Source: JAPPFW01 sp965231815
GTDB lineage: Bacteria > Actinomycetota > Acidimicrobiia > Spongiisociales > Spongiisociaceae
Assembly: GCA_965231815.1 (NCBI GenBank)
Contig: OZ246890.1
Span: 2,232,001 to 2,296,000 of the forward strand
Length of the DNA stretch: 64,000 bases
Direction of reading: 5' to 3'
This document shows, in pieces, positions 34,306-42,854 of the stretch. The notes under the pieces are model-generated. The model saw only the letters and a list, made by a program, of their open reading frames with translations, was not told the DNA's origin and made no database searches. Position 1 is the first letter of the stretch, and each line of letters starts with the position of its first letter. The position numbers and the translations under genes are program-made.

Positions 34306-35673
34306 ATGTTGCACAAGGATCTGCGCGGGTTTCTTAGCTACCTGTCCGACCGGGGTGAATTAGCGCACCTTCCAGGACCGGTCGATCCTCTGTACGAAGT
34401 CGCGGCGTACATACGAAAGAGCTCAGACGTGCTCGGCCCCGCGTTCCTTTTCGACGAGGCCAAGGGAAGCGACATGCGGGTGGTGGCCGGCGTGTTTTGC
34501 TCGCCGTCCAAGGCCATCCACGCGTTGCGTGCTTCGGGACCCACCGACGCCCTCGAGATCTTCATGAACGGTCTCGAAAACCCCATCCCTCCCGTGGTGG
34601 TGGACGACGGGCCATGCCAGGAGGTCGTCATCACGGGCGACGATGTCGACCTGACCACTCTGCCTATCCCCACCTACTCGAAGCAGGATCCCGGACCGTT
34701 CGTTACGGTCGGGGTGGAGATTGCCAGAGATCCGGTTTCCGGCGCCCGAAACGCCGGAATCTACCGGATGCAACTGTACGGGCCTACTGAGATGGGTCTT
34801 GCCTCCAGTCCTTACTCGGACTTCGACGCCATCCGGGTCCACGCCGAGGAACTCGGACGGCGTCTCGAAGTGGCGGTGGCGATCGGAGTCGACCCGGTGA
34901 TCCAGCTGGCGACCCAAGCCCGGGTTCCCTTCGGTGTCGACGAGCTGGCCATCGCGGGAGGCGTGCACGGGTCTCCGGTTGAACTCGTCAAGTGCAAGAC
35001 GATCGACTTGGAGGTGCCTGCAACTTCCGAGCTGGTCCTCGAGGGCTACATCGAACCCTACCTGCGTCGTGAGGAAGGGCCGTTCGGGGAGATGACCGGC
35101 TACGTCGGGCCGGGAGGTCCGGAGCCGATCTTCACATGCACCGCCATCACCTCCCGCACCGATCCGATCTACCAGGCCGGATTGACCGGCATCCCCGTCA
35201 CCGAGAACCACGTCCTCAAGCTCCTGCCGATGGAGGCGAACCTGCTCAAGGCTATGCGGCAGGTGTATCCGGACATCACCGGTGTCCGGTACGCACCGGA
35301 AGGGGGCGCAGAGTTCCTGGCTGTAATCAGCATGAAGCAGCGATACGTCAACCAGGCCAAGAACGTGCTTCTGACCGCCCTGGGGAGCGTGGCCCACCCG
35401 AAGGTGGTGATCGTGGTGGACGACGACATCGACATCTACGACACCACCAAGGTCTGGTGGGCGGTTCTCACCAGGGCCCAGCCGGCCGAGGATGTGGTAA
35501 TCATTCCCCGGGCTGCGGGTGGCCAGCTTGACCCGTCCGCCCCCAGCAAGTTCGGTTCGTCGCTGATGGGGATCGATGCCACCATACCTTACGGGGCCGA
35601 CTTCGCCGAGGTGGTCGAGATACCCGGCGTGGATGAAGTACCCGACTGGTCGCAGTGGATCGGGCTTCGGTGA
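34306..35673 (+). CDS. UbiD-family decarboxylase (copy 2)
   Basis: A 455-residue prenyl-FMN-dependent (de)carboxylase. The catalytic set is intact: Asn149/Arg154 in NAGIYRMQ and Glu257/Glu262 in EEGPFGEMTGYVG, at the same numbering as copy 1. The C-terminus carries RAAGGQLDPSAPSK. ATG at 34306 has GAGGAGAG nine bases upstream and starts the conserved MLHKDLRGFLSYL; an open extension of 29 codons is not used. It follows the tandem CoxL-like pair on the same strand with a 114-base gap that holds a hairpin, so it may belong to the same pathway. Hydroxylation of a ring by a Mo enzyme combined with UbiD decarboxylation is known from heteroaromatic acid degradation. Confidence 0.92.
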   Translation: MLHKDLRGFLSYLSDRGELAHLPGPVDPLYEVAAYIRKSSDVLGPAFLFDEAKGSDMRVVAGVFCSPSKAIHALRASGPTDALEIFMNGLENPIPPVVVDDGPCQEVVITGDDVDLTTLPIPTYSKQDPGPFVTVGVEIARDPVSGARNAGIYRMQLYGPTEMGLASSPYSDFDAIRVHAEELGRRLEVAVAIGVDPVIQLATQARVPFGVDELAIAGGVHGSPVELVKCKTIDLEVPATSELVLEGYIEPYLRREEGPFGEMTGYVGPGGPEPIFTCTAITSRTDPIYQAGLTGIPVTENHVLKLLPMEANLLKAMRQVYPDITGVRYAPEGGAEFLAVISMKQRYVNQAKNVLLTALGSVAHPKVVIVVDDDIDIYDTTKVWWAVLTRAQPAEDVVIIPRAAGGQLDPSAPSKFGSSLMGIDATIPYGADFAEVVEIPGVDEVPDWSQWIGLR

Positions 35674-35708
35674 CCGCCGGCTACAGATCCAGCGGTACCT
35701 GCCTGAGA

Positions 35709-36565
35709 TCAATCACCCTTCGCGGTCTTGATCAGTTCCATCAATAGCTGCCGGTTCTCGTCGATCATTGACGCACTGGAAATGCCGATTCGATATCGTC
35801 TGTTCCGGGTGTCGTAGGAAAGCCGATCTACTCCGTACTCGTCGATCATCTCTGTTATCTCAACCGAGCGGGGTATCCTCAGTTCGACGTTTAATTTTTT
35901 CTTCAGTGGCCTCATAAGAATGTAGTTGTCGGCCACGTTGTCCTTGGCCAGTCCGATGTAATACTTGTTGTACTTCAAGGTCACACCGTCATCCTGCTCC
36001 TCAACCAGGGAGTGAAGACGATCCACTAGCTTCATTGTCTGTGGTGTGGCCTTGCTTTCCCAATAGGGTCTGTCTGTAGGCTCGGCTCTATCCTCTTCGT
36101 CCGTTCCCAAGACCAGAAGATCCAAGACCTTGGTGAATACCAGGCTGACCTGGTTGTCCGACACCCGGAGCGCCGTCATCTGGACGGCGACGATAGGGAT
36201 GAACCCGTTGAAAGGCTGATCACGTTGAAGAATCGGCTCGTGATCTCCTCAGCGACGATTACGGCCACATGCTCGTACTGAGGATATTGTCGCCTTTCGT
36301 TGTCCCAGTACTCCAGGGTGCGGATGATGTGGGACTCATCGGTAGCGCCCAGTTGCAACTCCACCTCGTAGCGGGTGGCGCCGTCGGGATCGCTGAGAAG
36401 CATGTCGAGTCGTCCTGCTCGTGGCTGGCGCCGCTCGACCTCCCTAACGTCGAGTTCTCCGAGTCCTAGTAGCGAAGGGTCATCTTCGAGCACCCTCTGT
36501 ACCCACCGCTCAGAAAGGTCCGGGCTGTTCTTCATAGGGACCTTGCTCAACGTGACATGCTTCAT
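35709..36565 (-). pseudogene. Frameshifted PD-(D/E)XK-like nuclease gene
   Basis: Two leftward frames (36565-36176, 129 codons; 36179-35709, 156 codons) together make one protein of about 285 residues. The first carries GRLDMLLSDPDGATRYEVEL, a D...ExE core typical of PD-(D/E)XK-like enzymes, and ends in a short nonsense tail. Adding one T at the run at 36211-36213 (top strand AAA) joins SRFFNVISL to FNGFIPIVAVQ and continues into the second frame (MTALRVSDNQVSLVF) with no other change. The loss of one base in a homopolymer may be a true mutation or an assembly error. Alternatively the two are separate genes with an ATGA overlap, but the first frame's last nine residues then have no sense. Function beyond a nuclease-like core is unknown. 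Confidence 0.65.
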
Positions 36566-36701
36566 GGACTCCCAATTCAGGCGGATACGCGAGGATGTTC
36601 CCCACGCCGGCCAAAAACTAACAGGCTATCTTTCCTTCGGTGAGCAACTGTGCCCGACCGGCTGGTCTCGACCGTCCGACCGGACGGGATAGGATTGGCG
36701 G

Positions 36702-37481
36702 ATGGTAACGACAGGTAGGGACGTGAACGCCATCGAGGTGAGGGACGTGACCAAGCGTTTCGGTACCACGGACGACGCGGTCGTTGCGGTGGAGGACATC
36801 TCCTTCTCGGTCGGGCAGAACGAGTTCGTATCCATCGTGGGCCCGTCGGGTTGCGGCAAGTCGACGATGCTCCGGCTCATAGCCGACCTGCTGCCGCCGT
36901 CATCGGGCTCGATCAGCGTGGCCGGCCTGACCGCCCGGGAGGCACGGTTGGCGCGGGCTATCGGCGTCGTTTTCCAGAATCCGGTCCTGTACGCCTGGCG
37001 TTCGGTGCGGCGCAACGTTGAACTCCCCCTGGAGGTCATGGGGGTCGGCAGAGCGGACCGCCGGCTGCGGTCGTCGGAGATGCTGGAGTTGGTAGCCCTT
37101 GACGACTTCGCTCGCAAGAGTCCCTGGCAGCTTTCGGGAGGCATGCAGCAGCGGGTGTCGATCGCCCGGGCGCTCTCCTTCAACCCCGACATTCTCCTGA
37201 TGGACGAACCTTTCGGCGCGCTCGACGAGATCACGAGGGAGCGTATGAACGCAGAGTTGCAGCGGATCTGGGACACGACCCATACCACCATCCTCTTCAT
37301 CACCCACTCCATTCCCGAAGCCGTGTTCCTCTCCAACCGGGTACTCGTCATGAGCCCCCGGCCCGGCCGGATCGTGCTTGACCGGCACATCGATCTGCCA
37401 CACCCCAGGAACGAGCAGACCCGTGAGGACGACCGGTTCTTTCACCTGGTCAACGAGATCAGGGCCGGCCTCCGCGAGTAG
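36702..37481 (+). CDS. ABC transporter ATPase, NitT/TauT (SsuB) type, orphan
   Basis: A 259-residue single-domain ABC ATPase with Walker A GPSGCGKST, Q-loop VVFQNPVLYAW, signature LSGGMQQRVSIARAL and Walker B ILLMDEPFGALDE, followed by the H-loop FITHSIPEAVFLSNRV. The SPRPGRI segment near the end is typical of nitrate/sulfonate/taurine-type importers. No permease or binding protein gene adjoins it. The NMT1-type binding protein and two permeases at 9836-12578 lack exactly this component, so it is the natural candidate partner despite the 24 kb separation. It sits between a broken nuclease gene and a flavin-binding gene, on the opposite strand to both. Confidence 0.9.
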   Translation: MVTTGRDVNAIEVRDVTKRFGTTDDAVVAVEDISFSVGQNEFVSIVGPSGCGKSTMLRLIADLLPPSSGSISVAGLTAREARLARAIGVVFQNPVLYAWRSVRRNVELPLEVMGVGRADRRLRSSEMLELVALDDFARKSPWQLSGGMQQRVSIARALSFNPDILLMDEPFGALDEITRERMNAELQRIWDTTHTTILFITHSIPEAVFLSNRVLVMSPRPGRIVLDRHIDLPHPRNEQTREDDRFFHLVNEIRAGLRE

Positions 37482-37509
37482 TCCGTCAGCCGAATGGCTC
37501 CCCCGGCGG

Positions 37510-37983
37510 TCAGACCTCCCTCATCGCGCTGACGGTGCGCTTCCAGCGGGACACCACGTCCTCCCGGCGAGGTAGCTCGAAGCGGATGCCGGAAGTGAGG
37601 GTGGCGTAGCCCACCATGTCGCTGAGCGCCTTTGCCACCCCGCAGACGAAGTAGTCGAGAGACTTGCCGCCTACGCGGAGGTCGGCTGTTCCGGTGACTT
37701 CGAGTTCTATGTAATGGCCCGCTCCGCCGTGTACGAGCGCCAGCGTCCCTTTCGAGTTGCGGCGCAGGTTGTTACCGCTGGTCGTACCCTTCCAGAGGGC
37801 CATCCTCACCTCGTTTGGACCGGTGGCGAGTAGCTCGCCCACGCTCAGCATGGCGAGATGGGGCCAACCGCTGTCGCTGACAGTCAGCAGGAGCACTGTC
37901 TCGCCGACCTTGCTGTCCAGTTCCCTTCCGTCTAGCAGGGCCAGCAGGTCGCGGCTGAGTTCGGCGCCTTCAATCCGTGACAT
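37510..37983 (-). CDS. Pyridoxamine 5'-phosphate oxidase-like flavin split-barrel protein
   Basis: A 157-residue protein resembling the PPOX/FMN-binding split-barrel family: ETVLLLTVSDSGWPHLAMLS is the typical first strand pair that contacts flavin, followed by VRMALWKGTTSGNNLRRNSKG and the strand GHYIELEVTGTADLRV. ATG at 37983 has AAGGAG five bases upstream; an upstream extension of 46 Arg-rich codons is not used. Such proteins bind FMN or F420 and reduce small substrates, or serve as flavin carriers. It lies beside a UbiD gene, and UbiD needs prenyl-FMN, but a direct link is speculation. It is divergent from that UbiD gene, with 200 bases between the starts. Confidence 0.65.
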   Translation of the reverse strand: MSRIEGAELSRDLLALLDGRELDSKVGETVLLLTVSDSGWPHLAMLSVGELLATGPNEVRMALWKGTTSGNNLRRNSKGTLALVHGGAGHYIELEVTGTADLRVGGKSLDYFVCGVAKALSDMVGYATLTSGIRFELPRREDVVSRWKRTVSAMREV

Positions 37984-38183
37984 TCCAGCTCCTTGGTTCC
38001 ATCGCCTGCATCGTACGCCGAGACCGGTCCGGCGGCGGGTGACCAGCGACTCGGTGGCCATCTTACGACGGCGGGCCGGGGTAGGCGCGCCGTGTTTGCG
38101 TTCCAGGGGATCGATCCTCACGAGGTCGAAGGCTTGATGACTAACATCGCCCTCACGAGCCGAGGTGACGAAGGGAGTTGCTC

Positions 38184-39590
38184 GTGCCCAAAGATCTGAG
38201 GAGCTTCCTCAAACGGGTTGAGGCCAACGCTCCGTCCGAACTGGTGCGTGTGTCCCGACCGGTGAGCCCCGTGTACGAACTTCCCGGGGTGCTGCGGAAG
38301 CTTCAGTCCGAAGGCCGCTACCCCGCCGTGCTCTTCGAGTCGGTGGAGGGCGCCGACCTGCGGACGATCTCGAACGTCCTGGGCAGCGCCACTTTGCTGG
38401 CCGAGGCGCTCGAGACGACGCCGACCGAGATGACGAGAGCCTATATCGACCGTGAAGATGCTCGCATTCCTTACGAGGTCGTCGACACGGGACCGGCGCA
38501 GGACGTTGTTATCGAAGCTGGTGATGTCAACCTCCACGAGATCCCCATTGTGACCAACTGCGGAAAGGATTCGGGACCATTCATCAGCGCAGGAATCACC
38601 ACCGTGCGCCATCCGGGGACCGACAAGTTCAATTCCGGCATCTACCGCATGATGGTCCATTCCCGGAACACTCTGGGGATGAGTTACGAGAAGCACACCC
38701 ACATCGGGCAGGTGCATCGGCCTTTCGAGGCCCGAGGCGAGCCTCTAGAGGCGGTGACCTGGATCGGCCACCACCCGGCCTGCCTGCTGGGTTGCCAGTC
38801 GAAGATTCCCTTTGGCGAGGATGAGTACGAGGTAATGGGCGGCTTGCTCCAGGAGCCGCTTCCCGTCACTATGGCCAAGACAGTCGACGTGCTAGTCCCC
38901 GCCTATGCCGAGGTGGTTATAGAGGGCCGGATCCTTCCCCACGAGCGCATCGGTGAGGGTCCCTACGGGGAGTTCACCTGGTATTACGGGCTGGAGCGTC
39001 CCAGTCCCGTGATGGAGGTGACCGCCATCACCCACCGCAAGGATGCGATATTCCACCATCTTTTCGCGGCGCACCCCGAGCACAACCTGACCGGACGGTT
39101 AGGAAGGGAATCGGTGCTTTACAAGCGGGTTAAGGCGGCGGTCCCGTCGGTCATCGACGTGGCGATGCCGATGTCGGGCATCTGCCGGTTCCACGCGTAT
39201 GTCCGGATCCGCAAGGAGTACGACGGTGCGGGCAAACTCGCCGCCCTGGCAGCCCTCTCCTCTGACCCTTTCGTGAAGCTGGCGGTGGTTGTGGACGAGG
39301 ATGTGGACATCCACAACGACGCCGAGGTACTTTGGGCGATTGCTACCAGGACCCAGCCGGATCGTTCGACGTTCTTCGTTCCGGAATCCGCCACATCGCG
39401 TCTCGACCCGGCTTCCTACTCGATCTGGAGCCGCTGGGAGAAGGACACCATGAACACCAAGTGGGCCATCGACGCAACCAAGCCGGTCGAGGCCCCTTTC
39501 GAGGAAAGGGCGGATGTCCCGACGGAGGTATGGGAGGGTATCGATCTCTCCGACTATCTCACCGAGTGGCGATCCGTTGACGCATCGTGA
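38184..39590 (+). CDS. UbiD-family decarboxylase (copy 3)
   Basis: A 468-residue prenyl-FMN-dependent (de)carboxylase that is more distant from copies 1 and 2 than they are from each other. The catalytic residues remain: Asn150/Arg155 in NSGIYRMM and Glu258/Glu263 in GEGPYGEFTWYYG. It has the longer FAAHPEHNLTGRLGRES loop and a C-terminus without the usual GGxLDPSA (SATSRLDPASYSIWSR instead), so the substrate is probably different. The GTG at 38184 follows AAGGGAG by seven bases and starts PKDLRSFLKR; a TTG two codons upstream is an alternative. It is transcribed rightward and followed 31 bases later by a small helical protein gene. Confidence 0.92.
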   Translation: MPKDLRSFLKRVEANAPSELVRVSRPVSPVYELPGVLRKLQSEGRYPAVLFESVEGADLRTISNVLGSATLLAEALETTPTEMTRAYIDREDARIPYEVVDTGPAQDVVIEAGDVNLHEIPIVTNCGKDSGPFISAGITTVRHPGTDKFNSGIYRMMVHSRNTLGMSYEKHTHIGQVHRPFEARGEPLEAVTWIGHHPACLLGCQSKIPFGEDEYEVMGGLLQEPLPVTMAKTVDVLVPAYAEVVIEGRILPHERIGEGPYGEFTWYYGLERPSPVMEVTAITHRKDAIFHHLFAAHPEHNLTGRLGRESVLYKRVKAAVPSVIDVAMPMSGICRFHAYVRIRKEYDGAGKLAALAALSSDPFVKLAVVVDEDVDIHNDAEVLWAIATRTQPDRSTFFVPESATSRLDPASYSIWSRWEKDTMNTKWAIDATKPVEAPFEERADVPTEVWEGIDLSDYLTEWRSVDAS

Positions 39591-39621
39591 CTGGCCGTAC
39601 TAGTAGACCGGGAGAGTCGGC

Positions 39622-39954
39622 ATGACCATCGGCGAGGGTAGGAAAGCGCTGTTGTGGGCGGCCGTAACCGATCTCGATCTCCAGATCTATAAGGCAACCG
39701 TCTACAAGCTCCGCTGGGATTCGCCCGGAGTCGGGCTCGACATGGCGCTTCCGGCGTTGGAAGAGGCACGCCTGACCCTGGAAGAGGTGGGAGACTGGCC
39801 CGAGGCCCTTGCCGGCGAGGTCGGCCACTTCCGGTTCGCGCTGTCCGAGTACACCCGAAGCCTCGAGATAAGGGATCACACCACCGCGAGCGGCCAGCAG
39901 ACCTCTTTACTTCTGGCCCTAGCCAAGTTGCGCGCCGCTGTCCGCGACCTCTAG
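39622..39954 (+). CDS. Small helical hypothetical protein downstream of UbiD copy 3
   Basis: A 110-residue, mostly alpha-helical cytosolic protein (LLWAAVTDLDLQIYKATVYK; LALAKLRAAVRDL) with no recognised domain, signal peptide or Cys pair. The start ATG is preceded by GGGAGAG. The spacing of 31 bases after the UbiD stop and identical strand suggest co-transcription. Codon usage agrees with the high-GC neighbours, supporting a real gene. Its TAG stop is part of the CTAG flank of the small MITE-tip remnant at 39955. A small accessory protein of the decarboxylase is possible, but I have no evidence for a function. Confidence 0.55.
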   Translation: MTIGEGRKALLWAAVTDLDLQIYKATVYKLRWDSPGVGLDMALPALEEARLTLEEVGDWPEALAGEVGHFRFALSEYTRSLEIRDHTTASGQQTSLLLALAKLRAAVRDL

Positions 39955-39976
39955 CCCGATTCTTCATGGATCGGGG
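39955..39976. repeat. MITE-tip remnant / hairpin left of the helicase gene
   Basis: CCCGATTCTTCATGGATCGGGG is flanked by CTAG (39951-39954) and TTAA (39977-39980). It reads as the two outer tips of the MITE-like elements at 29087 and 42855 with nothing between them, as after internal deletion. It is also a CCCGAT...ATCGGG hairpin that could act as a weak terminator for the UbiD-containing unit. Confidence 0.5.
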
Positions 39977-40052
39977 TTAAGCGGAGTGACGGTCGGAGAT
40001 CGTTCGTCTTCTATAAATACCTATAGCTGAAGGCCGTATTGTTGATATCGCG

Positions 40053-42797
40053 ATGAGCAGAGACAATCCCGTGATCGTTTCGCAGGCCGGTTGGTTCCAT
40101 CGCGTCCTCGGCGGCGGTCCGACGGGAGTCTCGTTCAACGGGAAGGCGCTACAAATCGAAGGACGGGCCGGAACTCCAGCGGAATCGATTCCTTTGGACG
40201 AGATCGATGAAATACAGTTGGTGCGGCGCTGGTTTCGGCATCGATTGACCATTTTCGCGGCGAACCGGATGGAGCGCGAGATAGGGGGACTCGACTACCG
40301 GGCGCGCGAAATCCATGACGCGATCATAAGGGACGTTACCCGGCGCGCCGAAGAGGTCGGCGTTCGCCTGTTCCAACTGGAGGAGCAGTTGGAAGCTCTC
40401 CTCGATGGCACGCGGTACGTCCGGTACTCCGCCGCGGCACCTGTTCACGACGCGGTTGTCGCTACGGTGCAGCGGGCGAGTGGCCTTGTCCGCACTCGCC
40501 TCAGGGAGGACGCGAGTGCTGCGCTACGAAGGCTTTCGATGCTCACACCCGAGGACGAGTTTCATCGGGTCCGGTCGGATACCAACGCGCGGTTTATCTC
40601 AAACAGCATCCCGGCGGTGCGTGCTTCCGTCGGGAAGTTGCTTTCCTTTCCCTTGACCGACGAGCAGGCTGCGGCCGTTGCGACAGATGAGGATGTGACT
40701 CTGGTACTCGCCGGGGCGGGGACCGGGAAGACCGCCACCATCGTCGGGAAGGTCGCTCACCTTGTCCGGAACGAACAAACCGAACCGGATGCAATTCTGG
40801 TGCTCGCCTATAACAAGAAGGCCGCTAAGGAGATAAGGGAACGCCTCTCAGGCACCGAGCTATCCGACGTGGAAGTCTCCACTTTCCATGCGTTCGGACG
40901 GAAGGTCATCGCTTCTGATGCCGCCCCCAAAGTAGCCAAGGTCGCGGGCGACAACTATGCGCTGAAGCGGAGAATAGAAACGATTGTCGACTCACTCCTA
41001 GCAGATCCGGGCCAACAGGACCACGTTATCGACTTCCTTGCCTATCATAACAAACCTTATCGTTCTGCGTTCGACTTCAGGACTCGCAAGGAATATGAAG
41101 AATATGTGCGCCGTGTCGAACTACGTACGCTGAATAATGTCTTGGTCAAGAGCTATGAGGAACTATTAATAGCAAACTATCTCACCGAGCATGGGATAAG
41201 GTTCGAGTACGAAGCAAACTACGAGATAAATACGACTACACAGAAACGTCGGCAGTACCAACCGGATTTCTTCTTACCGGACTACGGTATCTATATTGAA
41301 CACTTTGCCCTTGACAAACAGGGTCGTGCACCACAAGGTTGGCCACAGTATATCGAAGGGGTTAATTGGAAACGTACTATACATAGACAGAACAACACAA
41401 ATCTTATAGAGACTTACAGTTGGCAGTGTAAGGACGATAGTCTACTGCGCCTCTTACGGACTCGGCTTGAGGAAGAGAACGTGAGCTTCTCGCGTGTATC
41501 ACGCGAGAAGCTTGTACAAACGATGGGTAGCAGGATGTTTTCCTGGCTGAGTGAACTACTAGTAACCTTCTTGAACCACTTCAAGTCTATCGGTCTTGGA
41601 GTCGGGGAACTCCGTCAGCGCGCGCGTACGACGGGCGACTGGCTACGTAACCGGAGTTTTGTAAACGTATTCGAAGTAGTACAAGACAGGTATGAGCGTG
41701 GCCTCAACACTGAGAACGAGATCGATTTCCATGACATGATCAACAATGCGATACGCTATCTGCTTGATGGCAGGTGGGGACATCCGTATAGATATATTCT
41801 CGTAGACGAGTTCCAAGACATTTCTCGCGGACGCATGAAACTACTCGAAGCCCTACGCGAATGGTACCCGGAGTCGGCGTATTTCCTCGTAGGTGACGAC
41901 TGGCAATCAATATATCGTTTCGCAGGCAGCGATGTTGGAGTTCTCCGAGAAGTAGCTAATGGTCGCTCCAGGCTAGGCCACGCTTCTGTCGAGAATCTAA
42001 GTCTCACATTCCGCTTCGCGGACGGGATTCTAAGCCCGTCATCAAAGTTCGTTCAGAAGAATCCGGAGCAAACCCGACGACCATTACGATCGATGCGTAC
42101 CTCTGCAGAGGGTGGAATCACAATCGTGGTTCCTCCTCGTATCCTGAACCAAGACGACAACCGCAAACCCAACTATCGCCACAAGAGAAACAAATGGGAC
42201 TCTAACTCGTGGGGCGTGCAACGTTCGCTCCAGGACATTAGACAGCTGTCGAATGATGAAAGGAATGTACCGTCCGTCCTAGTTCTGGGACGTTACAGGA
42301 ATAGCGAAAGGTCCCTTGAGGGCTGTCCGGATCGTAGGTCCTTCCGGGTTGAGTTCAGCACAGTTCACACAGCGAAGGGTCGGGAAGCCGATTTTGTTGT
42401 CGTACTGGATCTCAACCGGGGGGGCTTTCCATCCACAAGGGAAGACGATCCGTTGCTCGACTTGGTGCTACCTCCGCGATCGGGAACTGCGTACCCGTAT
42501 GCCGAAGAGCGCCGATTGTTCTATGTAGCAATGACTCGAGCGAGGAAGGGCACCTATCTAGTCACCGATCAGAACCGGCCGTCACCGTTCATCCGGGAGT
42601 TGATCGGGTACTCGCCGAGCTTGCGCCAGATCGGTGAGCCCATCCAACCATGCCCTACCTGTGCCGATGGTGTAGTCAGGATGATTGAAGGCAAGTACGG
42701 CTGGTTCAAGGGTTGCAGCGGGTACTACGCCAAGCCACCTTGCAGGTATACGAAGAGTGTCGGAAGCAGTGCATCCGATCCCTCGACCAGACGGTGA
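40053..42797 (+). CDS. Helicase IV-like SF1 helicase with inserted PD-(D/E)XK-like domain and C-terminal zinc ribbon
   Basis: A 914-residue protein. Residues 1-110 resemble the N-terminal module of helicase IV. SF1 motifs: Walker A GAGTGKT (221-227), Walker B ILVDEFQD (582-589), motif III VGDDWQSIYRFAGSD (613-627), motif V TVHTAKGREADFVVVLD (770-786), motif VI RLFYVAMTRARKG (821-833). Inserted at about 355-480 is a nuclease-like domain with SYEELLIANYL, RQYQPDFFLPDYGIYIEHFA; the Glu369, Asp405 and Glu416 pattern is that of PD-(D/E)XK folds. The C-terminus ends in a four-Cys topoisomerase-type zinc ribbon (Cys867, 870, 888, 897). The first 200 codons are GC-rich and the middle is A+T-rich with AGA/ATA/TTA codons. 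It should unwind and perhaps cut DNA ends; a repair or defence role is inferred. It is bracketed by MITE-like ends. Confidence 0.82.
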   Translation: MSRDNPVIVSQAGWFHRVLGGGPTGVSFNGKALQIEGRAGTPAESIPLDEIDEIQLVRRWFRHRLTIFAANRMEREIGGLDYRAREIHDAIIRDVTRRAEEVGVRLFQLEEQLEALLDGTRYVRYSAAAPVHDAVVATVQRASGLVRTRLREDASAALRRLSMLTPEDEFHRVRSDTNARFISNSIPAVRASVGKLLSFPLTDEQAAAVATDEDVTLVLAGAGTGKTATIVGKVAHLVRNEQTEPDAILVLAYNKKAAKEIRERLSGTELSDVEVSTFHAFGRKVIASDAAPKVAKVAGDNYALKRRIETIVDSLLADPGQQDHVIDFLAYHNKPYRSAFDFRTRKEYEEYVRRVELRTLNNVLVKSYEELLIANYLTEHGIRFEYEANYEINTTTQKRRQYQPDFFLPDYGIYIEHFALDKQGRAPQGWPQYIEGVNWKRTIHRQNNTNLIETYSWQCKDDSLLRLLRTRLEEENVSFSRVSREKLVQTMGSRMFSWLSELLVTFLNHFKSIGLGVGELRQRARTTGDWLRNRSFVNVFEVVQDRYERGLNTENEIDFHDMINNAIRYLLDGRWGHPYRYILVDEFQDISRGRMKLLEALREWYPESAYFLVGDDWQSIYRFAGSDVGVLREVANGRSRLGHASVENLSLTFRFADGILSPSSKFVQKNPEQTRRPLRSMRTSAEGGITIVVPPRILNQDDNRKPNYRHKRNKWDSNSWGVQRSLQDIRQLSNDERNVPSVLVLGRYRNSERSLEGCPDRRSFRVEFSTVHTAKGREADFVVVLDLNRGGFPSTREDDPLLDLVLPPRSGTAYPYAEERRLFYVAMTRARKGTYLVTDQNRPSPFIRELIGYSPSLRQIGEPIQPCPTCADGVVRMIEGKYGWFKGCSGYYAKPPCRYTKSVGSSASDPSTRR

Positions 42798-42854
42798 TCG
42801 AACGGGGTGCCTATTTGTCGGCATCTGCCCAACCGGTGAAGCCGCTCTCATTAG

